From NCBI RefSeq assembly GCF_022458985.1, contig NC_061777.1, positions 17,263,668 through 17,327,667 on the forward strand: 64,000 nt of DNA. The letters run 5' to 3'. Under the pieces are notes generated by a model, which saw nothing but the letters and a program-made list of their open reading frames with translations, was not told the origin of the DNA and ran no database searches. Both the position numbers and the translations under genes were made by a program. Positions 1 to 10,814 of the stretch are shown here, one piece after another (the first letter of the stretch is position 1; every line of letters starts with the position of its first letter). The stretch comes from Mugil cephalus. Taxonomy: Eukaryota; Chordata; Actinopteri; Mugiliformes; Mugilidae.

Positions 1-204
1 AAGTGAAAAGACCACATGTTCAGACCCTTTGTTAGTCTTCAGGCATCCTGGCCCCCTCCAAGTCACTTTGTTTTAGAGTGCTGCAGTGGAAATGCTTGAT
101 TCAGTACACAAACTGTGTCTATGAGATATTTTCAGTGGTGACTAATTGCAATTTCAGAGCGTGGTGACTTCAACAGTCTGTTTAATGACATCTTTTGTCC
201 GTAG

Positions 205-600
205 CCTTGTCCCTGGACAACCAAACAGGCAATTTTGAAGTTGGCAAAGACTTTGATGCCCTGAGAGTGAATGTAGCTGCTCCTGACGGACCCATTGACC
301 TGATCCAAAATGAGGGGCCAAAGGTTGGTAGTGGGGCACTTAGACAAAAATCAGTAAATCAGAGCTCTAATTTCAGTGTCACTCAAAGTCATGTTCTCTT
401 GAATTTCAGGCTCTTTTGGAGAAGTTCTTGAATTTGGGTGAGTATCAGTTTTTTCTTTTTTGTCAAAGCATTTCAGACGCTAACGTCGCCACATACTTTA
501 TTTTACTCTTTCACTTGTCCTTTTTTCAGGGGACGACCGCAACATAGTAGAGGTGTTCGTGGCCGGGAAGAAGGTGGTGCCACTCCCAACAGCAGAGTAG
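205..600 (+). CDS. gda: Guanine deaminase, C-terminal three exons (partial)
   Basis: This is the 3' end of a zinc amidohydrolase that converts guanine to xanthine in cytosolic purine catabolism. Coding pieces are 205-323, 410-437 and 530-600 (TAG at 598-600). Reading phases join cleanly (0 at 323/410, 1 at 437/530). The translated tail contains LDNQTGNFEVGKDFDALRV, then ALLEKFLNLG, then GDDRNIVEVFVAGKKVVP, which match the C-terminal strand region of vertebrate GDA. That family tail has a NFEVGK-DALL element, a KFLYLGDDRNI element and a final VGGKQVVPF. The catalytic HxH and HAD motifs lie upstream, outside the window. The donor after 323 is GTTGGT, which is weak but usable. An AATAAA at 880-885 is a plausible polyadenylation signal. 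The identity is confident; the gene is incomplete only because the window starts here. Confidence 0.9.
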
Positions 601-879
601 AGTGCCTTCCAAAGATCTCTGATCCTGCAAACCAAATGGATATCTGAAAAAAAGAACAAATGCAGCTCAGTTTTTTTTTTTTTTTTTTTTTCAAATGTAA
701 ATCCCTTGTGGCTGTGTGACCTGGTTAACTGCGCAGCTGCAGTTAAATAAGAAAGAAACCAGTCATCAAGGGAAGCATTTGAAATCTAGAAGATACAACA
801 GTGAGGGTCAGACAAGACTGAGGTCAGCTGAGCTTGAGTTCAGTCTGTAGCAAGATAATTTGGGGACTTTTAAAAAGGG

Positions 880-885
880 AATAAA
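880..885 (+). terminator. Candidate poly(A) signal of gda
   Basis: An AATAAA hexamer lies 280 bases past the gda stop codon, after a 23-base poly-T run in the 3' UTR. A second AATAAA at about 1040 is the alternative. Which one is used cannot be decided from sequence alone. Confidence 0.4.
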
Positions 886-1050
886 GAACTTATTAAATGC
901 TGTGAAATGCCTTTTCCAGATATGTGTAGCCAAAAGTTTGCCAGTATTTTTTTGTTTTTGCCTTCTTCTCGCACCCCAGCTTTTACTGATTAACAAGCCA
1001 TATTTTATCTCTTCTTCAGATTTTTGTTTTTGTTTGTTTAATAAAGCAGG

Positions 1051-1245
1051 GTTCGGACTGTGGCTCAGTAGGTGAAGCGGATTATCCATGAACCAGAGTT
1101 AGCAGACCAATCATTAGCACATGGACCTCATGTGCTAATGATTGCTCATGTCTTGCACAAGTGTCCTAGTGCAAGACACTGAACCCCAACAAGCTGTAAA
1201 GCACTTTGAGCATTGTTACACAGAAAAGCGCTAGACAAATACAAA
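1051..1245 (+). repeat. tRNA-derived SINE copy, internally rearranged
   Basis: The left end reads TGTGGCTCAGTAGGTGAAG, the tRNA-like head common in teleost SINEs. The right half has the usual body (GTGCAAGACACTGAACCCC), then CTGTAAAGCACTTTGAGC and the AAAGCGCTAGACAAATACAAA tail. The centre is not typical: it contains a perfect 16-bp inverted repeat (1108-1123 and 1129-1144) and a second 8-bp one (1151-1158 and 1169-1176). The family attribution rests on recall of the consensus, not on a search. Confidence 0.65.
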
Positions 1246-1270
1246 GACAAGGGAATTTATATTTCTTAAT

Positions 1271-1545
1271 TAATAATAATAAGACATTTTATTTATATAG
1301 TGCTCAAGACACTTTAGCAGCAGAGAAGGCTCTGTCCCCCCAGGTTAATTGCTTGGTTTTGGGTGGGGCCAGGAGGTGGGCAGAGGATTGTAGGCTGAAA
1401 AATCTTGAAAATGATTCTATGTTTAACAGGAAGCCAGTTGAGATGATGGAGGATGGGGGTGATGTAGTCACGGGAACGAGTGTAGATGAGGAGGCAGGCG
1501 GAAGAGTTTTGAAAGATTTGGAGTTTGTTTAGAAGTTTGGACTTA
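1271..1545 (+). repeat. Teleost interspersed repeat fragment (unclassified)
   Basis: It starts in TAATAATAATAAGACATTTT and continues TTTATATAGTGCTCAAGACAC, a start shared by a widespread fish repeat. The downstream part (AGGAAGCCAGTTGAGATGATGG, then GGGGGTGATGTAGTCACGGGA) is the usual continuation. It gives a meaningless 108-codon open frame that should not be annotated as a gene. The class (DNA or LINE-derived) is not clear to me. Confidence 0.5.
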
Positions 1546-1864
1546 CAAAGACTTAAATACTGGTGTTATAACGATGTAGTGTGTTAAATGTGCTATTTTC
1601 ATTGGATATTGATTCTTAAACATGACCAAAAAAACATATCAACATACAGTATTACCTGATACTGGTGACATGAGGCTGCTCACTCTGGCCTCAAATGCCT
1701 CAGGGCCTCAATGCCAAGCTATACTTGATAATCTACAGTCGTTTGATGGGTCAGTTTTCTTTTTTCGCGTGTAGCTACAAAATGCTTTGTGACCTAAAGA
1801 GTGACTTGAGATATAATTGTAACTCTGCAGTTTCTCACGGTACACTCCATCTAAATGCAGACAA

Positions 1865-2035
1865 TCAGGTGTGGGCAACTGCTGAAAGTAACTAATAAAC
1901 TAACTATCTAACTTAGTTACTTTTAAAATCAAGTAATCAGTAAAGTAACTAAGCCACTTTTTAAAGGAGTAATCGGTAATAACTAATCAGATTACTTTTT
2001 CAAGGTAACTGTGGCAACACTGGTAGTTTTCTTTT
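1865..2035. repeat. DNA-transposon-like (MITE) repeat, AAGTAACTAA-type
   Basis: The segment is a run of degenerate GTAACTAA/TTAGTTAC units and ends AACTGTGGCAACACTGG. This is recognisable as the terminal part of an abundant teleost non-autonomous DNA element. The left end is ragged and I saw no target-site duplication. Confidence 0.45.
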
Positions 2036-2479
2036 CAATGTGGGAAAATGGATTCATAGCACAGAAATGATCTAGTTACACTTGCTGAATTAACTCAAAT
2101 TACGCATCCTTAATAGATTCAGGCCAAAGTGGCATCAATGCCTTAACATGAGATTTTAATTTTTAGTTACAGTTCAGTTGTTTTTACTCCTGAGATGTTT
2201 GACTTTAGGGAAAGTACAAATGAATGGTGTGTTTATGTTTGAATTAAATACTTGAATTGTTAGAGAAAAGAAGGAAAATCACACTCTTTATTGAATGTGT
2301 ACACAGCTAATCATAATTTACAACAAATCAAATTATAACAATGAAGGATTTTATATGCTAATATTGTGCTCTTTGTACTAATTTAAAATTGATCTCATGG
2401 GAGACTTAAATAAAGAATTCCACAGAATCTCTTGTGAAATGATTAATGACTTTTTTTTTAATCCATCAGTGATAATAAC

Positions 2480-3010
2480 TCAGGTGTCACACCCACCTCT
2501 GTGGAACCTGGTCATTGTTAATTATACCTGTTTTTATGGGCAATTCCTGTTTCCTGTCGTCATATCCCCCCTTGTGATTGCTAGCTCCACCCTCTTGTGT
2601 CTCACCTGTGCTTCATTACTCCCCTTTTATTGAACTCTGTGCTACCTTTACACTTGGCCAGTTATTCTTTGTACTTGTGTCGGACAAATTCCAGCCTGTT
2701 CCAAGTGTGTTTACTGGCTCCTATTGGACTTGTTAGGAAAGCATTATTTGGCGTTGTGGTTTTTGAGACTTGTGGAGGAGCTGCTGGTGGTGTTTGGGTT
2801 CGTCTTGGCTTCGGACGGAGTTCGGCCACGGCTGCAGGAACGACCACAGCGATTCGTGTGTATTTCAGGAACAGCTGGAGGGATGAGGCAGCGGAGCATA
2901 GGATCAGCTGATCACCGCATGGCGCCCAGCTCACGGATGCCGAGGTATGAGTAGTGCTACACAAGAATGGCCATAAACTTGTGTGCACACAATGAGAGGG
3001 GCATAAAACC
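2480..3010. repeat. Possible LTR-like repeat
   Basis: The block opens CAGGTGTCACACCCACCTC and is C/T-rich at first (about 2490-2700), then GC-rich (2770-2940). It lies just upstream of the BEL/Pao gag-like segment and may be LTR or leader DNA of that element. I could not match it to a second LTR copy, so the assignment is weak. Confidence 0.25.
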
Positions 3011-3159
3011 AATGCATTGGTAGCTAAACGACTGGCTGTGTTTGTTGCTGTGAACTGTGGAGTGTCTGATCAACCACTAAGTGCGTAAACGGCGTCGGAT
3101 GTAACCCTGGAAACCGGAGGCGGAATTGAAGGAACTTTACTATCTCAGAAACGGAAGGT

Positions 3160-4440
3160 TAAAATGACTGAAAAGACGCTTGTTGATAAATTGTCAGGGT
3201 TGCAAACTGAACGAAAGGCTAAGTTGAATAAAGCGGCCAATATACGAGACTCAATGAAAGATCTCATCTCCAATGGTGATAAGACAATGGTTCGTGATGC
3301 TTTGAATGAATTAAGGGTGCTGTGAGATGATGCAAAATCAGTGCATGGGCAGCTGTTGGGTTTAATGCCATGTGATGAAAAAGGAAAAACACGAGATATG
3401 GTTTAAAGCGAAATTGCTGTCTTTAAATGAATGTATTCATGTTGCAGAAATGTGGGTTTCAAACGCTGAAGGCAATTCACAAGTAAAATGTTGGTGTTGC
3501 AAACAATGAAGGTAATCCAAGTAAAAACGGGGGTGTTGGTCTCAGTCAAACGGGCGATGTCACAAACAATGAAAACAATGCACATGCAACTGAGGCTGCT
3601 GTGGATAACATTAGCCCAAATTATAGCATTTCCAATGTGGGAAGCAAACACTAGTAAAAGGAGTAAATGTGGAAGCTGATTGTTGATAGGGACCAACACT
3701 GCCTCAGCAATGGAACCTTAAGCGGTCATCGACAGTCACAGGAATGGGCTGTATGCTATTAGAACTGTGTTGGGATGGACAGTCAATGGTCCACCGAATG
3801 GAAGCAGTGGAGCTTTTGAGACAGTTTCCCTCTGCGACAGTGAACGGGATCTCTGTGAGTAAGTTTTGCTGACCAGTCAGTACATGCATCAGTCAGTCAG
3901 AGTAACTCATCCTTTCTAAAAAATCAACACGCTGCAACTCTCATCTTGCGACATAACCACACATTATCCACCCTGAGAAAAAAAAATATTGGATTTCACA
4001 AGCTGATTCAGCAGTAAAGAAGGTAATATCTGACTGTTGCACTTGCAGACACTTCACTGTAAGACCAGGCGAACAGAAGACGGCAGACCAATTAAAGTGA
4101 AAAGAGGGAGAAGCATGTGTAAGCGCTATGCAGTGATTTTTACCTGTTTTTCAAGCCGAGCAGTCCACCTGGAAATGGCAACCTCATTAGACACTGGTTT
4201 GAGATGATTTATGAGCAGAAGAGCCCAAGTTATTCACATGCTGTCTGACAATTTTTTTTTGGATGCGATAGAGAATTGTGTGAGGCTATTGGCAAGTTGA
4301 ATCACAGTAAGATACAGGGAGCACTGCGTCATCAGGGTATCAAGGGGAGTTTCAATACACCAGCAGCGTCCAATTATGGTGGTGTTCAGGAGCCTTGTCG
4401 CTGGGGACACATCATAGTAGTCCTCCTCCTTGAGGCCCCT
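3160..4440 (+). mobile_element. Decayed BEL/Pao-type LTR retrotransposon (gag and integrase remnants)
   Basis: At about 3164-3330 a short open stretch reads like the start of BEL/Pao gag (TEKTLVDKLSGLQTERKAKL, then RDSMKDLISNGD). At about 4090-4400 an integrase core remnant is visible: [19 protein letters not shown], then NHSKIQGALRHQGIKGSFNT and PAASNYGGVQE, corresponding to the DDE region and its NTPAASHHGG-like block. Stops and frame changes break it throughout. Protease and reverse transcriptase are missing, so about 4-5 kb of a full element has been lost. The copy is dead. Confidence 0.65.
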
Positions 4441-4569
4441 GGTTGCTTTGTAAAGTGCTGGAAACCTTTCCTAATAAGAATGGGTTTGTGCAATCTGTTT
4501 GTCTCAAAACAAAATGCAGTATCATGGAAAGACCTGTGTCTAAGCAGTGCCTGCTGATGGCAGCCTGTG

Positions 4570-5010
4570 ATGTTTAATTGAGTGTATGTGTGTCCAAACG
4601 TCAATTGAGAACATTTGGCTCCTGTTGTTTGTTTATGTGAATTGTTATTGCACACAATTAACAATTAAGGGCTGATGTGTAGGAGCCAAATTGTTAATTT
4701 TTTGTTTGTAGGTAACAATATCTTTAGCCCTCTGGCTCGCTGTCTATATAATCAGGTGGGTTAACTGGCACAGGTGCACACACTGAGGAAGCCATACGGT
4801 TTTTGAGCGTGCCAAAGAATACAATGTAAACTTTGAACACTTTTGCTTTTTTTGTGTGTATGTTGGTGCGCTTACACCGATAGTGCGCCGATAGTGACAA
4901 GGAATTCACTATACTGTTCCTTGTAACTTTATGGACTTTGTCTTTGCCTGTTTAGAGACTTTCAATCCACCACCTGTGTCTTGAGTTGTGCGTTTGAGTT
5001 CTCCTCCACC
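4570..5010 (+). repeat. Candidate 3' LTR of the BEL/Pao relic
   Basis: AT-rich sequence follows the integrase remnant and contains a TATA-like CTATATAATC at about 4743. Its position fits a 3' LTR. No matching 5' copy was recognised and the ends are not defined, so this is an inference from position. Confidence 0.25.
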
Positions 5011-6700
5011 AGTACCTAGTTACCTTGGTTAACACCTCCTGTAATGGACACCACCTGGACCGGACAGTTCAGATGGCAGAACAGAGACACAACAATGACT
5101 ATTGTCATATCCTACTGACAACACTTCAAGACACTGACAGAGCCACTAGAAGGCAACATATACTCATCTCTGGTCCAGTGTGTGGTATCTATGGAGATCT
5201 GTCAGCAGAAATGGAATACAGTAGTCCTAATTTCAATTAATTTAGTCTATAATAATAATCAGCTGTAACTGAGAATTGGAGTTCTTTCAATGGCTTGGAA
5301 GGAGCCTCCCATACCTACATGGTATTCATTGAAGTGAATAATCCACACACTGCACAAGTTTTTTTTTTTGTTTTGTTTTGTTTTGTTTTTTTGTTTTTTT
5401 TTATTGAAAAATATATTAGTGGAGAAACGCAGGAAGCAATGAGATGAAGAAAGAGAGTGGGGGTGACATCCAGACATTTAAAGTCTGCTGTACTTGTGTT
5501 TAAGTCATTGACCGTATATACTAAGGTTTAAGTGTATCTTGTCTAACTTCCTGTTTAGATATAGCTAAAGCTTTTATTTTGAAACGTATTTTTTGTTGTT
5601 CCTGTGTATTTAACCAAGATTAGTATATTAAGATTTATGTCCTAAATTAGATAAGAAGTGCAGAAGAACTAATGTTATTTTTCAAGTTTACGTCGATTAT
5701 TTGTAGGTCAGTCGGATAAAAACACGTATCCTTCAAAATCAACTTTTATCACCATTATTATTATATTAAGAATTTTTGTTTTTAATTTAACCTTTTTTTA
5801 TTATTTTATTTTATTTTATTTCAAATCCAAACGTGACACCCGATTTAAACCTCCCCGAACACAGCATGAATTCAGCCCCATAGATATACGATTCAGGCAA
5901 TGGAGGATTTTACTCTCTAAATTTAGTCTTGCAGGAATAGATGAGTCGCTTAGACTGTGAACTGCCGCTTCTGTGTTGAAACTGTCACTATGTATGGACC
6001 GATTTCGTTAAAATTAGGGGGGAAACCCACAGCCTGGGTGTCAGGGTAATCCTTGGTTTATCTGTGGCGTTGTTGAGAGGAAGTACTCCTTAAAGGCGAA
6101 ACTCAGGGGTAAATATCTCCTGGGCCAGTTAGGTTACGATCAGGAAGTGTTGCTGAAGATGACGTACGCTGGAGCTGGGGCTGCAAGTACACACTTTCAT
6201 TTTCTTTACTTCTTACTTTTCGCGTACCAGACAGCTTGTAACGCACCCGTCGGACAGGTATTTTAACACCGTCTTCTCTTTGTCGTTGTTGGCAAACTAC
6301 TGTATTCTTTGACGTAACCTAAAACCGAGGGTAACTTTACATTGCGTCTCAACACACTCGCCCAGAACACCCGGCCATTGTTGGAGGCAGGATTTTATTT
6401 GTAATTCCCGTTGTCAATACAAAGATCTCATTTTTGTATGAACATAAAAGTAAATGTAAATGTGTGTGCATGCAGTTTTATTTAGACTTAATCCCCAATC
6501 ACAGCGCACCACTGATAAGCCCACAATCTTTTTTATGACTGGTAACCTTTTAAAACAAAGCATCTCATTTTGGTGCTTCCATTATTTTTGCATGTAATTA
6601 CTAGCTGCATCCAAAAAAGTGCTGCAAAGTGTTTTTCCTTGTTGATTTAATTATTTATTTCTTTATTTCAGCACTGAAAGTCCCCAGCTGACATCCAGCC

Positions 6701-9700
6701 ATGCCTCTGTATCGGGCTGTGAGTAAAGGTGGTGCGGCGAAGCCTCAACCCGGCCGCAAGGGAGCAAGGAGTAGGGATTTGAAGGGGAACCGCTGCAAGA
6801 CAGATGAAGACTGCTCTGTCCTTTCACTGACCCGGCTGTGCATCCTAAGCCTCGCTGACAACATGAAGGAGGTGTGGGTGAAAGATTATGCTGAGAAATA
6901 CCTGGATCATTATGTGTTCAGACACATCATGGGGCCTTTCACATTGCTGCGTAAGTTTGGGAGGGATTGGTTAACACAACACAAAATGTTAATAGTAGTT
7001 TTTAAAGCAGTGAAGTGCCTGCACCCAATTTGCTTTTTTCATTTTGAAGCAGCAGCATAGAGTTCTGATTGTTCACAGTCAGTGGTCATCCTTTGTCTCC
7101 GTCATGTGAATGTGAGATGTGAACTGATCAGCCATAGCATTATACCCACCTGCCTAATATTCTGTAGGTCCCCTTTCTGCTGTCAAAACAGACCTGACCT
7201 GTGGAGGCATGCAGTCCACTGGTATTTGCTAACAAGATTTTAGCAACAAATGCTTTATGTCCTGCAAGTTGAATTGTGAAGACAGTGAGCTTGTTGTAGT
7301 ATTGTTGAAGTTATTCCTGAACCACTTTTGTTTTGGGTCAGGGTGCGTTATCATGTTAAAACGGGCCACAGCCATCAGGAATATAAAGGGTTGCGCCCGC
7401 TTACCTGTGTCCTGGTGCCATGTGTTCCCCACATAAGTGATGCACATATACCTAGCCATCCATGTGAAAACGTGGTCCTTCAGACCCAGCCCCCTCCTTC
7501 CATTATCCCGTCGTCCATTTCTGATCCCACATAATGCAACAAACTGTGATGCACTGTGGGTTCTGACACTTTTCTGTGAGAACCAGCATCAACTTTGTCA
7601 GTGGTTTAAGCTACATTAGCACGTGTATTGAATCAGGCCACAAAGGCCAGCCATGTGGCCACATAGCCACAGATTTCTTTCTGCTTCTAACAGATCACCT
7701 TTCAGTACAAAATGTTAGTGTGAGTGTAATATATCGCACTCACTGATTGCCTTAACGAGATAATCAATATTGTTCACTTCAACTGTCCTTGGTCGTAATG
7801 TTATGGCTGATGTGTGTTTAAAGCAGTATACTGATTTACTGTATTAGCAAAATACCTGCAATATAAATGGAAAACAAATGTCTGTGAGGCATAAGTGACA
7901 AATAAATTAATATTCTGAATAAATAGAACAAAACATTAAATCTGAAGTTAGGCAGGACACTCGAGGATAAAAAAAGTACTAGGTCAATAACATCAGATCT
8001 TTATTTGCAGAGGAGATTAAGTTATTTGTGGATCTATTTGGTCCAGCTTTTCGCGTTTTTGCATTAAATTCGAAGCTGCTGTAGGTTCTTCTTCAGGGTC
8101 GGATAGATGGAAATATGTGAAACCTGGCTGCTGGACGCCAGTGAAATCCACACACTGGTCCTTTTAAGCAGTTTACAGATGATCGAATCTTGTTCAGATA
8201 TCTCCATGTCTGATTCTTCATCTAGCGGGAGATCTTGTCGAGGAGCTAATGAGGCTGCTATCCACCAGACAGCAGTTATCCCGGGCAGCCCTGCACCTCC
8301 TGCTGGTCCCTCAGCTCCGAAGTCTGTCTCTGGAAATGTGTCCTGGTTTGGTCACCTCTGCCCTCTGTTTCCACATCGCTGCACGTTGCCAGGTTTGACC
8401 AAGAGCCACAATATTCATATCTCAATACCGTATGCCATATTCACAGTTTTTCTTTTGTTTATTGCCATATTCCTTTCTGTGTTTGAGGTAATGAGAGTTA
8501 TAAATAAAAAGGCTTTTACTTGGATTGACATCCTTAGTACATTTCATGTTTGTTTTTTTTTCCTTTTTGTCTCAGGGTCTGTGGAGTCTGGACCTGTCCG
8601 GAGCCCAGCAGCTGTCTTCAAAGGTCCTTTCTCAAACTCTCCACAGTCTGCCAGCTCTGCGCTCGCTCTCTGTGGCTGGCATGCCTTGTGACAGAGATAC
8701 AATCAGAACAGTCGTCCAGTGCTGCCCTCTGTTGCGACACCTAGACGTATCTCGCTGCCATTTGCTTAGCCCAGCTGCACTGCTTGGTCTTGGAGGTGGG
8801 GTTTTCTTCTCACCCACTGCCGGTCCGTCTACCTCATCTTCTCACTTCACCTCCGCTTCTCAGTCTTCTGCTTCATCATCCTGCTCTGACATGTCATCCT
8901 CCTCCTTTCCTCCAACCCTTGCCCCTCTTCCCCTCTGTAGTCTGCTGGCTTTGGATATTGGGTTTGGGGAGGAGGAGGATGATCATGTGGCAGCAGCGGC
9001 CTACCTCCTTCTCTCCCTGCCTCGTCTAGAAAGAGTGGCAATTGAGGGCCTTGCACAGGCCTCCTCTCTTATTGATCGCAGAGAGTTCAGCCGAGCAGAT
9101 AGGTTTACTAAAAGGGAAGGTATTCCCAGCCTGGAGGACGTGTGGCGAGAGAGGAGGCATGAGCATACCTGGAGGGGGAAGAGTGAAACAGCAGGAGCAG
9201 GTAAAGAAGACGTGGATGAAGATGAGGAGGAGAGGATGTTCTTGGATGGGTATGACAGTGAGAGTGAGGGAAATGCTAGTAGAGATGAACAGCCGTCTTG
9301 CTCTCAGAACCAATCAGATGAAAGTAACAGTGTTGTTTCGCAGTCTGGCCTGACCCTGAGGCTGAGGGATGTCGAAGGAGTAGCTTGTGAGTCTCTGGAG
9401 AGTTTAGGTCGTTTATGTCCAGGCATCATCTCCATATCTGTGAACTTTGACAATTATGAAGGAAATGGAGAAAGACATGCGATGCATTCATTTGCTGCAG
9501 CCCTCAGGACCTGGTCAGGCCAGCTACGGAGCCTCACAGTACACTACCCAGGCCACCTGGACTCTCTGCTTCCTGCTATGCTGGTTGCAGGCTCCTCCCT
9601 GACCTCTCTCACCCTGGAAGGGGTTAGAACCAACCCCTACACCCCACTACTGGAGGTGATCAGGGCCTGTCCCAAACTCAGAGTCCTGTTCATATCTGCT

Positions 9701-10814
9701 GAGCCTCCCTTCACGACAGAGCAAGGAAGGAATCTCGAGGAATTGAGGGGCGACGTGGACCTTCCGCACCTGCCAAACCTCTGCTCTCTCACACTCAAGT
9801 AAGGCTTGTGTTATAAGTTTCAGTTATGAGGTTAAGATACACACAGTCTGGAATTAAGCATGACTGGCCTGGTCCGGGAGGTTATAGAAAACAGAAATCA
9901 GTGATATTTAATATTGTTAATACAACACTAAAGGGATTCTGGGGAATAAAAATATTAGAACATTACACTTTTATCAGAAATTTATCTTCCATGACATAAC
10001 ATTCCCATGATAATCCCCATTGTAGTAATACTATTGTACTGTTCAAACATTTGCTTTCCATTTTAGACTGTTTATGTGAACTAGTCTAATATTTGACTTT
10101 TTCTTTTTAACAGAATCCAAGTAAGTCAATACTTATCAGAATCAGTTCATCTTGGTGTTTGTTGCATCACAGTAACTTTTTGTAGTACTGCGTTTTGTTA
10201 TTTTTGGCAACACCTATTGTAGGATAAATGCACACAACAGTAGTTTACTGCAGTTGTTTTATTTACACCCTACACTGAAATCTGTTCTACAGGTTACACA
10301 TGAGAAAATTTAAAACATGTTTGAAAGCCTGTTATACGTAGGTGGCAGCAGATAAAAGACTAACATGACAAGCTGTTCCATTAATGCTCTTTATCGTCCT
10401 TGTGTCTCTCTCACAATTGTCTAAAGGTTCTCCTTTGAGCCATCTCTAAGGATGCCTGTCCTATCCTGGAATTCCCTGAAGAGGGTGATCAAGTGTCTCC
10501 TGGCTGGTTCCCCTTTACTGGAGAAGCTCTCACTCGTCTCCCTGCCGTGCAATCTGAACAGCGTTCTACGAGACTTGCTGCCCATAGCCAGCTCTTTTCG
10601 TTTTGTGGGTGCCCAGTGCTTAAATCCCATGCCTCTCGGGCAGCTACAGCATGTTAATCTGTCACGTACTGATGTGAATATGATAACTGCGCAACGTATC
10701 CTGCGGTGGTGCAAGAAACTCACACATCTAGATATGAGTCACTGCTGGCATGTCAAGGAGGTCGAGTGGCGCCGCATCAAGGATTCCAGTAATGTCCACA
10801 TTGTCTGGGAGTAG
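6701..10814 (+). CDS. Leucine-rich-repeat protein with BC-box-like N-terminus (unnamed)
   Basis: Exons are 6701-6950, 8226-8392, 8576-9798 and 10427-10814 (TAG 10812-10814). Phases 1, 0 and 2 match across the junctions, giving 675 residues. Residues 42-51 (SLTRLCILSL) fit the elongin BC-box pattern (A/P/S/T)LxxxCxxx(A/I/L/V). They are followed by a helical stretch ending GPFTLLPGDLVEELMRLL, then LRRs (LRSLSLEMCPGLV, LWSLDLSGAQQL, LRSLSVAGMP, LRHLDVSRCHLL, LRSLTVHYPGHL, LTSLTLEGV and LTHLDMSHCWHV). A Ser-rich insert (about 219-252) and an acidic, CK2-like insert (about 347-382) interrupt the repeats. The layout resembles elongin/cullin substrate receptors such as LRRC41, LRR1 and ZYG11. I infer a ubiquitin-ligase adaptor role but do not recognise the gene. 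The exon 2 donor is CAG|GTTTGA, which is weak. Confidence 0.82.
6951..8225 (+). other. Intron 1 of the LRR gene
   Basis: The donor GTAAGT at 6951 and the acceptor TGATTCTTCATCTAG ending at 8225 give a phase-1 junction that reads LLPGDLVEELM. An apparent extra exon at 8011-8080 (open, encoding an FVDLFGPAF-like stretch) is not used in this model because no downstream acceptor keeps the frame. The intron also contains the Tc1-like relic. Confidence 0.75.
7125..7812 (-). mobile_element. Tc1/mariner-like transposon relic, internally deleted
   Basis: It lies inside intron 1 of the LRR gene. The left end TGATCAGCCATAGCATTAT (7125-7143) is mirrored by GTAATGTTATGGCTGATGT (about 7795-7812), the known ends of a very common teleost Tc1-like family. 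Between them the reverse strand keeps scraps of transposase, such as HTVH-like and QNGW-like blocks now reduced to FNMITHPDPKQKWFRNNF. About half of the element is gone and the frames are broken, so it is non-autonomous. Confidence 0.75.

Larger units (their letters stand above)
601..6700. other. Repeat-rich spacer between gda and the LRR gene
   Basis: No host coding exon could be threaded here. It holds the gda 3' UTR, a tRNA-derived SINE (about 1051-1245), two further interspersed repeats (about 1271-1545 and 1865-2035), a decayed BEL/Pao retroelement (about 3160-4440) and T-rich and AT-rich low-complexity DNA (5360-5405, 5780-5820). The last 500 bases probably contain the 5' UTR exon or exons of the LRR gene: a GC-richer stretch at 6120-6260, and the acceptor at about 6671 just before its start codon. 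Confidence 0.7.

Noticed and set aside
1206-1532. 108-codon open frame containing an EMMEDGGDVVTGTS-like string
   Set aside because: The string is translation of a dispersed fish repeat, not a host gene.
2662-3012. 116-codon reverse-strand open frame
   Set aside because: It lies in a GC-richer repeat-like block next to a retroelement relic and resembles no protein.
8011-8080. Possible extra exon of the LRR gene encoding an FVDLFGPAF-like stretch
   Set aside because: It fits the exon 1 phase and has a GTAGGT donor, but no downstream acceptor restores the LRR frame. Direct splicing from 6950 to 8226 is in frame and reads LLPGDLVEEL.
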